From Enterovibrio sp. JCM 19048 (GTDB taxonomy: Bacteria > Pseudomonadota > Gammaproteobacteria > Enterobacterales > Vibrionaceae), in the NCBI GenBank assembly GCA_001310415.1, contig BAXE01000006.1, forward strand, positions 1 through 64,000: a stretch of DNA of 64,000 nucleotides, in the 5' to 3' direction. Below, piece after piece: positions 54,796-64,000 of the stretch (position 1 is the stretch's first letter; every line of letters starts with the position of its first letter). Under the pieces are notes generated by a model that had not been told where the DNA came from, searched no databases, and saw only the letters and a program-made list of their open reading frames with translations. The position numbers and the translations under genes were made by a program.

Positions 54796-55360
54796 GCTCT
54801 TGTCCTCTGTCCTGATATGTCATTGTTATTTGGCCGTGCTGCGTGAAAACCCGCCGCCCAGAAAATCCTAGATGGGTTAAGGCTACTTTAGGTCTCACTG
54901 ATGAAACGACGGGGACGGGAGATCAGGAAAACGATGGATCGCAGTAGAAAAGTACCAAACACAGAGGTTCGAAATCGCCAACACTTGCTTGATACATCAA
55001 GCGGTCGGAAGGGACGGGCTGAAGCCATTCAGATGGCCAGATTGGATGTCAGAGAAGTGGTGAAATCCTCACATAAGAAACGAAAGGACAAAGGGGAGGT
55101 GACGCAGCCAATGAATTTTTTCGGTATTTTCCAAAAGCCTATATTAGTACCTTCTCAGTCGTAAGAAGCAGAGAATCCAAGGCGCATTACAATGCTCGTT
55201 TCAGTTCCGACACAGTGCTACGGGTTTGGGGATTCCAGAGGGAGGCAGTGGGAGTGCTTTGGATAAAATAATGGCCTACCCTAAGTTGTACATTTTCAAC
55301 TTGAAGTAGGCCATAACATTGCAGCCGAAGTTGAAAACTCAGCTGCAGGAGAGGGAAGAA
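54796..55360. other. Intergenic region with palindromic element
   Basis: A 565-bp stretch. An Arg/Lys-rich open frame at 54901-55164 has no ribosome-binding site and poor composition, so I reject it as a gene. The notable content is the 44-bp palindrome at 55271-55314, listed separately. An inverted TGCAGC/GCTGCA pair near 55320-55348 may end the tmaR transcript. Confidence 0.45.
55271..55314. repeat. 44-bp palindrome related to the tnsA leader
   Basis: Arms ATGGCCTAC and GTAGGCCAT are perfect, and inner AAGTTG and CAACTT also pair. The reverse complement of the tnsA leader at 60608-60652 aligns along its whole length with few differences. This shows common descent of the two elements. Confidence 0.8.
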
Positions 55361-55669
55361 TTACTTCTTGCCTTCTTTATCCAGGCGAGTCAATTCTTTG
55401 ATTTGACGTGAAATTTCGCGACGCTCCTTCGAAATTTCCGCGCTCTTGATGATGTGGTCATCTACACGGTCTTCGTAGTCTGCTTTCATGTTCTTGACGA
55501 TCTCAACGATTTCTTCGTGAGTCATTTCTGGCTGAATGTAGTCAAGCAGGTTCTCAAGCAGGGTAACGCGCTTTTGGTTGTCGCGGATTTTCTTTTCGTT
55601 GTCCTGAATTTCCCGCTTCAGTTTGTTTTTGCGACGAGAGAACTTAACGATCTCGAATACATTGTTCAT
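55361..55669 (-). CDS. tmaR: DUF496 protein, TmaR/YeeX family
   Basis: An intact 102-residue coiled-coil protein. The family core is evident in [37 protein letters not shown] and [14 protein letters not shown]. In E. coli TmaR localises to cell poles and sequesters phosphotransferase enzyme I, tuning sugar uptake. The match to YeeX is strong along the whole length. Confidence 0.9.
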   Translation of the reverse strand: MNNVFEIVKFSRRKNKLKREIQDNEKKIRDNQKRVTLLENLLDYIQPEMTHEEIVEIVKNMKADYEDRVDDHIIKSAEISKERREISRQIKELTRLDKEGKK

Positions 55670-55917
55670 AGGTTTATAACCTTCTTTGTGTGATCCTGAC
55701 GAAATTAAACCACATTGATAGCTGCGGAAACAGTCTTTTGATCAAGGAAAAGTGACTATTTTCAAAGAAGGTTTAATGACCAATCACCGGCCACTAATAA
55801 GGCGACGGTTGGCGAAAAATGTGGCAGTGACGGCGGGGTAAATGGCGGGCTATTAGGCTGGGAAAAGTAAAAACGGCGCGACAATAAACCGCGCGTTTTA
55901 GCAAAAATGAAAGTAAG

Positions 55918-56839
55918 TTACTCGACTGCGCCTTCAAGCCGGACATGCTCTCCTTCCAGCTTCAGGTTCGCTCCGCGGAGCATGGCGTTAACCAACTCAG
56001 TTGCATCGAACTTGGTCAGGGCTTCGTGGGCACCGACCTGCTTGGCACGGTCAACGCTGATGGCGCTCGACAATGAGGTATGCAGGATAAGGTAAGCCTC
56101 AGAAAGAGGTTCATTGCTGCGGATTTCGAAAGCCAATTCGTAACCATCGATGCCAGGCATTTCAATATCGCTCACGACAATATCGAATGGACGTCTTTCA
56201 CGGGCAGATGTTTTCATCTTTTCCAATGCGTCGAGACCATTTGAACTGACGACATAGGGTATGTTGATACTGTCGAGTGCCTCTGACAATTGTCGCCGTG
56301 CAAGGCTACTGTCATCAACCAGCAGGATATGCATCGGTTTGAGCTTTTCCCTGTCGACGTCGGCAAGGATAGGATGCAGTTTGTCTTGCGGCATCGGGAA
56401 GATTTTCGACATAACCAATTCTACGTCGAGCAATTGAACCAGTTTGTTGTCGACGTTCATCACGCCGGTGAGGAATGCGCGTGTACCTAGCGTTTCCGGT
56501 GGCGGAGTGATGTTGCGCCAGTCACATTCACTGATCTTTTCTATCCCACGCACCAAAAACCGACAACCTTGCGCTGGCAGTCGGTGATGATAATGAAGCA
56601 GTTTTCGTACTCTTCTTTGCTGACGGGCGAATACCCGATGCTTTTGCCATATCAATCACCGGGGTGGTGATTCCGCGGATATTGGCGGTGCCGATCACAG
56701 TGTGGTGAGAGCCGGGCAGCGCAGTGAGATGGCGAAAAGGGACGATTTCACGAACCTTAAGCGTGCCGATCGCAAACATCTGCGTTGCAGACAATCTAAA
56801 CAGCAGCATTCCCTGAGATTCATTGGCTTTGCTTTTCAT
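55918..56839 (-). CDS. cheV: CheV chemotaxis coupling protein (two frameshifts)
   Basis: About 307 residues from MKSKANESQGMLLFRLSATQ. The CheW-like domain has KVREIVPFRHLTALPGS and IGTANIRGITTPVIDMA, then breaks near 56640 and 56555. The C-terminal receiver has ILLVDDSSLARRQLSEAL and the phospho-Asp in IVVSDIEMPGIDGYEL. It links chemoreceptors to CheA, with phosphorylation-dependent adaptation. It is divergent from the second CheV gene. Confidence 0.9.
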
Positions 56840-57301
56840 ATCGCGCCTGTGGTGTCTGGTGTGCCTTTTACACCCCAAGTACCTTTAATTTCAGCCAATT
56901 CAGGTACCGCGGGTATAATGCTTTTTCAGGTAAGTGTAGCGTTTCATATCGGGGATAACACCTCTGTTCTTTGGTTTTTCTGCGTTTAGAAGTGTAACTT
57001 TCTCTGCGAGGCATGGCACAAGGCGAGTGAAAGGTTACTTTCCATTTGCAGTGTGAATGGCCTTTGATATTTCAGCGAAATGGTGAATATCTTGTTCTGT
57101 CCAAAGAGCAAAATCGAAAAGGGTTTTTGTTGAATTTCGCTTTCTTCAAGGACTTTTTCTACTATTAATAAGAATTGATAAACTACGCGCTAAATCAGTA
57201 CACCGTATACCGACGTGGTTTTGTATGTGGTTTACTGGGTTCTGCATAAGAAAAAATGAGAAATCACAGAGTGATGTGATCACAGGGCGGTTAAAGACCT
57301 C
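56840..57301. other. Divergent promoter region between two cheV genes
   Basis: A 462-bp AT-rich gap. TGGCACAAGGCGAGT (57015-57029) has a -24-like block but no GC at -12, so it is not a sigma-54 promoter. No coding sequence or strong repeat was seen. Confidence 0.4.
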
Positions 57302-58243
57302 ATGACAAGTATTTTAGATTCAGTAGACTCACGTACCCGCCTGGTGGGGGAAAACCGGCTTGAGCTGCTTATATTCCAGCTTGGGACCCGCCAACTGTTT
57401 GCTATCAACGTATTCAAGGTACGGGAAGTGCTCAAAGTCCCGCACCTTAACCAAATGCCGGGTTCGCACCCCAAAATCTGTGGTGTTGCGACCATCCGCG
57501 GCCACTCTATCCCTGTGATTGATATGCGCCAGTCTATTGGCATGCGCCCGCTTGAGAAAGATCAGGAAACCAACCTCATCGTGACGGAGTACAACCGCAC
57601 CGTACAGGCATTTTTGGTCGGTAAAGTGGTGTACATCAAAAACATGGGTTGGGATGAAATCATGGAGCCGCCAAGCACCGGTCGCTCTAACTACCTTACT
57701 GCGATTACAAAGCTTGAGCATGAAAACGAGAACAAGCTGGTAGAAATCATCGACGTTGAAAAAGTACTGGCAGAGATTGTTTCTTACGATATCGATATTT
57801 CAGAAGGTGTACTGGATGACCAATTAACCAATCACCTGGTGGGACAAAAAGTGCTGGTGGTGGACGATTCATCAACGGCGCGCAAGCAGGTTTCAGAGAC
57901 CCTTGGCCAGCTTGGCATCGAATGTATCGAGATGAAAAACGGTGCGCAGGCACTGAGATTGCTTAAAGGCTGGTGTGACGAAGGAAAAACGGTCACTGAT
58001 GAAATCCTGTTGATGATCACCGATGCGGAAATGCCGGAAATGGACGGCTATAAGCTGACCTCTGAAATCCGTGCAGACAGCCGTATGAGCAACCTTTACA
58101 TTGCACTGAATACTTCGCTCAGTGGCAGTTTTAACGAAGCCATGGTGGAAAAAGTGGGCTGTAACCGCTTTGTCTCCAAATTCCAGCCAGATTTGCTGGT
58201 TGATGTTGTTCAAACCCACATGCGCGAACGACTGGAAAAATAG
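57302..58243 (+). CDS. cheV: CheV chemotaxis coupling protein, second paralogue
   Basis: An intact 313-residue protein. The CheW domain is VFKVREVLKVPHLNQMPGSH with CGVATIRGHSIPVIDMR. The receiver domain is VLVVDDSSTARKQVSETL with LMITDAEMPEMDGYKLT and a C-terminal Lys in CNRFVSKFQP. Same architecture as the divergent neighbour, and an old duplication. Presumably each serves a different receptor set. Confidence 0.95.
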   Translation: MTSILDSVDSRTRLVGENRLELLIFQLGTRQLFAINVFKVREVLKVPHLNQMPGSHPKICGVATIRGHSIPVIDMRQSIGMRPLEKDQETNLIVTEYNRTVQAFLVGKVVYIKNMGWDEIMEPPSTGRSNYLTAITKLEHENENKLVEIIDVEKVLAEIVSYDIDISEGVLDDQLTNHLVGQKVLVVDDSSTARKQVSETLGQLGIECIEMKNGAQALRLLKGWCDEGKTVTDEILLMITDAEMPEMDGYKLTSEIRADSRMSNLYIALNTSLSGSFNEAMVEKVGCNRFVSKFQPDLLVDVVQTHMRERLEK

Positions 58244-58399
58244 GTCTGCAGCAGGTTGGGCAGAGAAATTCATGCCCAACCTCACCATCTTCCCCATCAC
58301 TTTTCCGTACACCGTGGGCTTACCGTCCACACCTGACAATGACGTCGCTTCATGCAGGTGAAGACAACCACCAAAGGTCAACAGACCCTGGGAATTGCT

Positions 58400-58894
58400 G
58401 TGAAATTTCTCTTTCTGACGCGCCATGCGAAATCCTGTTGGGACGACCCGACACTGAACGACCACGACAGACCACTCAATAAACGTGGGAAGAAAGATGC
58501 GCCCCAAATGGGAAAAAGGTTGGCGGCATGGCAGGGGATGCCAGAAGTGATTGTGAGCAGCAGTGCGACGAGGGCGCAAGACACCGCTGGCCTTGTCGCA
58601 GAACAGTTTACCCATTCGCCCCGTTTATTGGTGTTTCCAAGCCTGTATACCGAAGATTGGGAAGACATTGCCGCAGTGATTGAAGATTTGGATGAGGAAT
58701 ACCAGAGTGCCATGTTGGTAGGGCATAACCCTGCCTTGAACCACTTTCTGGCACAGGTGCCTTTTGAGCTTGATAACCTGCCAACCTGTGGCGTGGTGGT
58801 GATCAGGCTGGATAGCAGAAGCTGGCGCGATTGGCGTGAAGGCAGCAAACAAGTGATGTGGCTGGATTACCCTAAGCGCTTGAAGAAAAATTAG
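58400..58894 (+). CDS. sixA: Phosphohistidine phosphatase SixA-like
   Basis: 164 residues from a GTG (VKFLFLTRHAKS) with GGGAA about six bases upstream. An ATG at 58352 would add 16 residues lacking in the family. The phospho-His pocket is LTRHAKSCWDD, followed by RPLNKRGKKDAPQMGKRL, SSATRAQDTA and the second His in MLVGHNPALNHFL. SixA removes phosphate from His residues such as the nitrogen PTS NPr or ArcB in E. coli. Confidence 0.85.
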   Translation: MKFLFLTRHAKSCWDDPTLNDHDRPLNKRGKKDAPQMGKRLAAWQGMPEVIVSSSATRAQDTAGLVAEQFTHSPRLLVFPSLYTEDWEDIAAVIEDLDEEYQSAMLVGHNPALNHFLAQVPFELDNLPTCGVVVIRLDSRSWRDWREGSKQVMWLDYPKRLKKN

Positions 58895-59147
58895 AGTTAT
58901 GCACTTTTTCTGTGGATAACCCGGTTAATCACCCGGTAAGAAAATCCCCGTTTGCCCCATTTTACTGCGGGGATCCCCAAAACCGAATTTACTGGTCAAA
59001 AAGTGTCCACTCGGTGTGGGCGGGGTGTGGAAGATGACTGCATGATAAAAAAATTCGTTATAAACTAGCCCGGCATATACCCAAGATTTCTACTGGAACA
59101 GATTGCTTGGGTATATGAAATGGCTCGTCATGGTTTGGAGTACATAA
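58895..59147. other. Gap upstream of the conserved membrane protein
   Basis: A 253-bp region. A stem of ATCCCCG (58944-58950) and CGGGGAT (58968-58974) may be a weak terminator for sixA. Nothing else was recognised. Confidence 0.35.
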
Positions 59148-60506
59148 TTGATCTCTGTTGAAAAATATGAGGGATTAACCGCACGGATCGCGCTGATAAA
59201 CGAAGAGATAAAACGACAGGATGTCGAATTCTACCTGTTTGTTCCCGGTGAACTTAACTTCTCTAACAATGTGCTTAGTGAAGACGGGTTTTATAATCAG
59301 GTTCTTTCCAATACCCGCACTTACTTTTCGTCGCAATATCACTTGCCGCTGGTACATTCGCGTCTGGCGAGCCGGGACAAACTGCCGTCTGACAAATACC
59401 GCGTCAGCTTGAGTTTGTACGCCTATCAATATGCACTCTCACTGGAAAAAACCACCCACAGATTCTTTGATACCGTTGCCGATGTTGAAGAGGAAGAGGC
59501 GGTAGAGCAGCTTGAAGTCATCACCGATATGGCGGTGGAGATCCTCCGTCGTTTGCGTCGTTACGTGCCGAAAGACGAAGGCTTGATCAAATACTACAAC
59601 AACGTCGATAACTACCTGTCATGGTTAACCGAGCAGCGATTCCTTTCGCTGGTGGCTCACATGCCAAGAAGTGCGGCATTCAAACCGATCCGCGAGCAAT
59701 TGATAGCGTTCTGTGAGTCTGAAGCTGCCTACCGGATTGAGCAAAACTACAACTCTGTCAAAGCGCAGCGTGACCCGACGCGAATGGTCAACAAGATGCG
59801 CCTTGCCCGTCGCCTGATTGAATATCCGGTTACCATTCGTCAGAAAGATGTGTTGCTTGGGCAAAACCTCAACAAAATCGTAAAGGGTGCCGCCGCCGGT
59901 CTGGTGATGATTTTCGTTACCTTCGCCATTATCCGTATGCGCAGTTTCCTTGGTGAAATTACCCTTTCGTTTGTCATGGCGATGGCAGGCCTGTATGCCA
60001 TGCGCGAGATATTCAAAGACGATTTACGTGAAGTGCTGTGGCGCTGGCTACGTAAAGGCCGTCCGAAATGGCGCAAGGTCTTTACGGATCCAACTTCAGG
60101 GCAAACCATAGGTAACCAGCTTGAATGGCTGGATTACATCCCGTTTGACAAGATCCCGGAAGACGTAAAGAAAATCCGCAAAGGCAAGTTGCGTCAGCGG
60201 GAAGAATCGGTTGTCCGCATCAAGATGGTTACCAATATGTCGACCACCAAATTCCTCAGTGGTTATGACATGACCCGGGAAGTATGGCGTGTTGATTTCA
60301 GACCGTTTTCCCGCTTGATGGCACGTGGTAAGCAACGTTTTTACGCCTTGAATGACGGTCAGGTCTCCCACGAGTCTATCGACAAACGTCACCAGTTCAA
60401 TCTGGTATCCAAGCAGAAAAACCAGGATGGCAGCTTTACTGTCCAGCGTTGGAAAATAACAGTAAACCGCTCCAAGGTGATCGACGTCGAAGAGGTGTTC
60501 TCATAA
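59148..60506 (+). CDS. Conserved two-TM protein of unknown function
   Basis: An intact 452-residue protein. The start TTG has GGAG seven bases upstream. The N-terminal 240 residues are soluble and helical (VEEEEAVEQLEVITDMAVEI), two TM helices follow at about 245-290, then a basic C-terminal domain (WRWLRKGRPKWRK, WRVDFRPFSRLM). I recognise no named domain. Its 3' end lies 36 bp before the inferred end of the Tn7-like element, so it may be the target gene of that element. Confidence 0.65.
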   Translation: MISVEKYEGLTARIALINEEIKRQDVEFYLFVPGELNFSNNVLSEDGFYNQVLSNTRTYFSSQYHLPLVHSRLASRDKLPSDKYRVSLSLYAYQYALSLEKTTHRFFDTVADVEEEEAVEQLEVITDMAVEILRRLRRYVPKDEGLIKYYNNVDNYLSWLTEQRFLSLVAHMPRSAAFKPIREQLIAFCESEAAYRIEQNYNSVKAQRDPTRMVNKMRLARRLIEYPVTIRQKDVLLGQNLNKIVKGAAAGLVMIFVTFAIIRMRSFLGEITLSFVMAMAGLYAMREIFKDDLREVLWRWLRKGRPKWRKVFTDPTSGQTIGNQLEWLDYIPFDKIPEDVKKIRKGKLRQREESVVRIKMVTNMSTTKFLSGYDMTREVWRVDFRPFSRLMARGKQRFYALNDGQVSHESIDKRHQFNLVSKQKNQDGSFTVQRWKITVNRSKVIDVEEVFS

Positions 60507-60529
60507 CGTCTGTCGTTTTCTCAGACGTC
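60507..60529 (+). terminator. Weak hairpin after the conserved membrane protein gene
   Basis: A 7-bp stem (ACGTCTG with CAGACGT) and a 9-nt loop, directly after the stop. No T-tract follows, so it may instead be part of a target or binding site. Confidence 0.4.
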
Positions 60530-60607
60530 AGATAGAATCGCTTGTGGCTGGAACCATAAGATGACATTTGGGACATAGTAAGTGTCATTTTGGACAGCTA
60601 AGTTGTC

Positions 60608-60652
60608 ATGGTCTACTTTTAGGTTGTAAATTTACAACTTGGGGTAGGCCAT
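60608..60652. promoter_or_regulatory. Palindrome overlapping the tnsA start
   Basis: Arms ATGGTCTAC (60608-60616) and GTAGGCCAT (60644-60652), with TTGTAAATTTACAA as a perfect inner palindrome. The right arm includes the A and T of the tnsA ATG, an ideal position for a repressor or an attenuating hairpin. A related copy lies at 55271-55314. Confidence 0.6.
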
Positions 60653-61280
60653 GTATCCAAATACCATCAAAAAGCCGCACGCTAAGAAAAATATCTTCAA
60701 ATTCATTAGCGTTAAAAATAGCGCCATCATCATGTGCGAATCATCGCTCGAGTTTGATGCCTGTTTTCATCTCGAATACCACCCCAACGTCGTTTCATTC
60801 GAAAGCCAACCCTTCTGCTTTAACTACCAGTTAGAGGACGGCTCTCACAGCTACACGCCAGATTTCCTCGTCACACTCAAAAGCGGTCATAAGTCACTGC
60901 AAGAAACCAAAGATTCAAAGTTCTGTCTAACACCTGAATACCTCCATATTTTCGAAGCCATGCAAAAAGGTAGCGAGGCTATCGGATTTCCTTTGCACCT
61001 AGTCACGGAGCAACAAATTCGTAAAGGATTCATCTTAGACAACCTTAAATTGATTCATCGATATGCAGGCTCAAAACATATTTGTGATTTTAAAAAGTCA
61101 GTGATTGAAGTTATTCAGAATCAGGGGCTGTCGACACCTGGCAAGCTTGTCTGCGTTTTCGGCAAGTCCATTGGTTTTATGAACCGAGAGTTATTGGAGC
61201 TCATGAGCCTTGGTTTAGTTAAGGCCCATCTGGAAAACTCTCTGTTTAATGAAGACACGGAACTATGGGTGAAAGAATGA
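60651..61280 (+). CDS. tnsA: Tn7-like transposase endonuclease subunit TnsA
   Basis: An intact 209-residue protein. The catalytic core of the restriction-endonuclease fold is CESSLEFD (Glu), SYTPDFLV (Asp71) and QETKDSKF (Glu85-x-Lys87). The C-terminal half is a winged-helix-type domain (STPGKLVCVFGKSIGFMNRE). With TnsB it makes the 5' cuts for cut-and-paste transposition. Its stop overlaps the tnsB ATG (ATGA). Confidence 0.9.
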   Translation: MYPNTIKKPHAKKNIFKFISVKNSAIIMCESSLEFDACFHLEYHPNVVSFESQPFCFNYQLEDGSHSYTPDFLVTLKSGHKSLQETKDSKFCLTPEYLHIFEAMQKGSEAIGFPLHLVTEQQIRKGFILDNLKLIHRYAGSKHICDFKKSVIEVIQNQGLSTPGKLVCVFGKSIGFMNRELLELMSLGLVKAHLENSLFNEDTELWVKE

Positions 61281-63180
61281 GCGATATCGGCCCATTCGAT
61301 GACGAATCTAGACGTGAACTGGTAAGTAACAACGAGAGTCACCCTGATGATGTTTCTAAGGAAGACTCAGAGCTTTGTTACCGCCCTCTAAATACAGTAA
61401 CGGTTTATGAACGAGATTTAGACAGTTTCCCAGAAGAACGAAAAAATGAGGCCTTAGAAAGATTTAAGCTCTTGTCACTTATTGGAAAGGAACTCAACGG
61501 GCCTTGGCCGTTAGACCAAGTAAAAGCGTTAATCGAAAAGCATAAAGATGACATCACGATTTCTACTCCTAGTCCAAGAACAGTGTTGCGCTGGAGGGAA
61601 CGTTACGAGAGAAGCGACGGCGATTTGAAGTCTCTAATCGTTAGAAATCATGCTAAGGGCAACCGAAAACCCAAGGTCGTGGGAGATGAGTATTACTTCG
61701 ATTTAGCCGTCCAAAGTTGGCTTGAGGCGGAAAGGCCAAAAATTTCTAAAGCCTATGAACGCTACTCAGACTCTATTGATGTCGCCAATGAAAACATTGT
61801 TGCCGGGAAAATACCCTGCGTCAGCTATAAAACGTTCTCAAGACGGCTCAAACAGCTCCCACCTTATGCTGTTGCCCTGCAAAGGCATGGCAAGTACTTC
61901 GCAGATCTCTGGTATCGCCATAATGCTAAACATAAACCGCCGACGCGAGTGTTAGAACGCGTTGAAATCGATCATACACAGCTCGATTTGATGCTGCTCC
62001 ATGATGAGTACCTTGTCCCTATTGGGCGCCCTTGTTTAACCATGCTTATCGATGTCTTTAGTGGCTGCATCATTGGTTTCCATCTCGGTTTTCATGCCCC
62101 CGGATATGCAACAGTTGCTAAGGCGTTACTTAATGCCATGAAGCCTAAAGATTACGTTAAAGACTTACCGATTGAGCTTAACAACCAGTGGCTTTGCGAG
62201 GGAAAAATCGAAAGGTTGGTGATGGACAATGGGGCTGAATTTTGGTCAAAAAGTATCGATGATGCCTGTAAAGAACTCAACATTGCAGTCCAATACAATC
62301 CTGTAAAAAAGCCTTGGTTAAAACCTTTCATAGAAAGGTCATTCGGTATTCTGAATCAAACTTTACTCGACACCATTCCGGGAAAGACGTTTTCAAATGT
62401 CCTGGAAAAAGGTGACTATGACGCTGCCAACAAGGCGGTTATGAAGTTTTCCACGTTTGTTGAAGAACTGCATCGATGGATTATCGATGTTCACAACGCG
62501 AAGGCCGATTCTAGAAACAATCGCTTGCCCAATTTATATTGGCGTCAAAGCGTGAAAACGCTTCCGCTCCCCGCCTCCCTGTGAAGGACAGCAAGCAACT
62601 TTCTATTATCATGGGGCTTTTAGATAAGCGGAAACTGACAGAGAAAGGCTTTCAATATGAAGACTTATTCTATCGCAGCCAAGCACTCGCTGATTACCGC
62701 GCAAGGTTTCCACAGACGAAAGAATCTGCGATGAAAACCATCAAAGTCGACCCAGATGACATGTCGAGAATTTTCGTTTTTCTAGAGGAACTTGATGGCT
62801 ATATTGAAGTGCCCTGTGATGATCCCGTCGGCTACACCAAGCACCTTTCGCTTCATGAACATCTCATTATCAAACGTGCTCATAAATTATACATAAAAGG
62901 ACATGTAGACACGCTTTCGCTGGCCAAAGCTCGGCTGGCATTGGCGGCTCGAATGGAAGAAGAAACCGAAGATCTACGCACTTTTAAAAGGAAGCGTAAG
63001 CCACCTAAAAATATGAAAAAGATAGCAGAATTTTCAGGCATTAGCAGTGCAGAAATTGAGTCTAAGCCTCCGACTCAAAAGGAAAAAGCACCGAAAAACA
63101 GCAAAGATGAAGAATTGAAGAAAGCGGCTGAATTTTTGGACGAATGGGAAGAGATACTTGGAGAGTTAGATGACGAATAG
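61277..63180 (+). CDS. tnsB: Tn7-like transposase TnsB, DDE type (one frameshift)
   Basis: About 634 residues, with a break near 62570. The ATG at 61277 lies in an ATGA overlap with tnsA; an ATG at 61265 would add four residues. The DDE triad is Asp232 in VEIDHTQLD, Asp317 in LVMDNGAEFW and Glu353 in KPFIERSFG. N-terminal helix-turn-helix regions include STPSPRTVLRWRERYERSDG. The C-terminal tail is Lys/Glu-rich (KRKRKPPKNMKK), the part that contacts TnsC in the family. Confidence 0.9.
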
Positions 63181-64000
63181 CAGCATGAATGAGGTAGAGC
63201 TGCTCGTCTCTAATTTCAATCAGTCTTTTGCATTGTTTCCGCCCTTTGACGCGATTCTTGGCGACCTTGAAAAGTTACGTATTAAAAGTGCGAGAGCTGG
63301 CTTTAAATCCTCAATGTTGGTTTTCGGTGACACAGGTGCGGGTAAATCAGCATTGCTTGAGCATTTCACCAAATCAAGCCAGACAAAAACGGGCCCAAAG
63401 GTACTAAGGACGAGAGTCCGGCCATCACTGCAAGAAACACTTACCTGGACTCTTCACGATTTGAACCCACACCGAAAAAACGATCGATTTATAAAAAAGG
63501 CTTCTGAAATCGGCTTAACAGATATGGTAATCCGAGAGTTGAAACAGTCGAATATAGGTATGGTGATTATTGATGAGTGTCAGGAGTTTGTGGAAATTCG
63601 TTCAGGCGACGACAAAAAAGACATCAGTAATCGATTAAAAATGATCAGTGAAGAAGCTTCCGTCTCAATGGTGTTTGTCGGTATGCTTGGTCAAAGGAAA
63701 TTGCTAGAGATAGTCAGTGGGAGTCTAGAATTCGCATCGTAAGGGAGATCCCTTATTTCAAAGTGATCAACGATGATGGCAGTAACAACAAAGAGGAAAT
63801 GAAGCGGTTTGCTCTGAGTTTGAAAGCAATCTCCAATTTGATGCCCTTTTCGAAGCGCCCTGAATTAGAACTGCCCAAGTTGAGTTTTCCACTTTTGGCT
63901 TACTCTAGGGGAGAAATGAGAGCGCTGAAAGATTTGTTGGCTGATGCTCTAGAGCTTGCATTGCTTGAAGGTGCAGAAACTCTGACTAGAAACCATTTAA
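63170..64000 (+). CDS. tnsC: Tn7-like AAA+ regulator TnsC, partial (one frameshift, runs off window)
   Basis: It starts MTNSSMNEVELLVSN, overlapping the tnsB stop by 11 bp. Walker A is VFGDTGAGKSALLEHF and Walker B is MVIIDECQEFVE. A base is missing near 63718; the frame then reads QWESRIRIVREIPYFKV to the window end. This AAA+ ATPase links target selectors such as TniQ/TnsD to the TnsAB transposase. The C-terminus is outside the window. Confidence 0.88.

Larger units (their letters stand above)
60543..64000 (+). mobile_element. Tn7-like transposon, tnsA-proximal end (runs off window)
   Basis: The inferred end is TGTGGCTGGAACCATAAG at 60543, a 5'-TGT terminus like Tn7-family ends. Three TAAG-headed boxes about 21 bp apart follow (about 60557, 60579 and 60599; ATGACATTTGGGACA, TGTCATTTTGGACA, TTGTCATGG), in the pattern of repeated TnsB sites. 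tnsA, tnsB and tnsC then follow as an overlapping operon. TCGCT at 60538-60542 would be the 5-bp target duplication; its mate lies outside. Target-selector and cargo genes are not visible. Confidence 0.8.

Noticed and set aside
54901-55164. An 87-residue Arg/Lys-rich open frame
   Set aside because: No ribosome-binding site, low-complexity composition, and no signal or domain. It overlaps an otherwise non-coding gap.
57015-57029. Second sigma-54 promoter near the cheV pair
   Set aside because: The TGGCAC block is present, but GC is not found 10 bases after GG.

Overview
The window looks like chromosomal DNA of a marine gammaproteobacterium, most likely a member of the Vibrionaceae. I cannot fix the genus from sequence alone. 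Reasons: two CheV paralogues, a DUF496/TmaR gene, MltC, a PlsC-GNAT ornithine-lipid-type acyltransferase, a PilZ protein, a Vibrio-type trimeric porin, and a zwf-pgl-gnd run with marine-type neighbours. About 50 genes are present. No rRNA, tRNA or CRISPR array was seen.

Layout. 0-13.8 kb: rhodanese, mltC, a large MASE1-PAS-GGDEF-EAL protein, DedA, an ATP-grasp protein, DinB, NRDE and YHS proteins, an OlsF-like acyltransferase, an outer-membrane barrel, a DUF445 protein and a lipoprotein. 13.8-17.2 kb: an AT-richer accessory island that starts with the last 33 codons of a tyrosine recombinase. It carries a zeta-toxin kinase with a coupled 52-residue ORF, and a two-TM coiled-coil protein followed by a PD-(D/E)XK nuclease-like protein. 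Inverted copies of a short palindromic repeat bracket it, and it ends in a heptanucleotide tandem array. 17.4-22.5 kb: an outer-membrane operon (barrel, POTRA-less Omp85-like barrel, DUF4056) behind a candidate CRP site, then dgkA, a DUF2059 protein and a glutaredoxin. 22.6-31.5 kb: a beta-galactoside locus (ABC ATPase-LacI-LacZ leftward; two permeases and a binding protein rightward) with one LacI-type operator between the arms. 31.5-39.9 kb: a small coiled protein, a DMT exporter with an AraC regulator, DUF2750, 4-hydroxyphenylpyruvate dioxygenase, a PilZ protein, and a divergent binding protein/hybrid kinase pair. 40-48 kb: a GlpSTPQ-DUF2160-GlpV type glycerol ABC operon, with a sigma-54 activator facing it across a clear GG-N10-GC promoter. 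48.4-53.7 kb: porin and zwf-pgl-gnd. 53.7-60.5 kb: a cysteine-containing RTX-repeat protein, tmaR, two divergent cheV genes, sixA and a conserved membrane protein. 60.54-64 kb: the tnsA side of a Tn7-like transposon (tnsA, tnsB and most of tnsC), running off the window.

An important caveat: about 32 genes, including housekeeping ones such as zwf, lacZ, dgkA and 4-HPPD, are interrupted by frameshifts. Frame arithmetic fits single-base deletions in every case (about 64). Such uniform damage in conserved genes points to sequencing or assembly error, not gene decay. I therefore annotate these genes over their full reconstructed extent as CDS and note the breaks.
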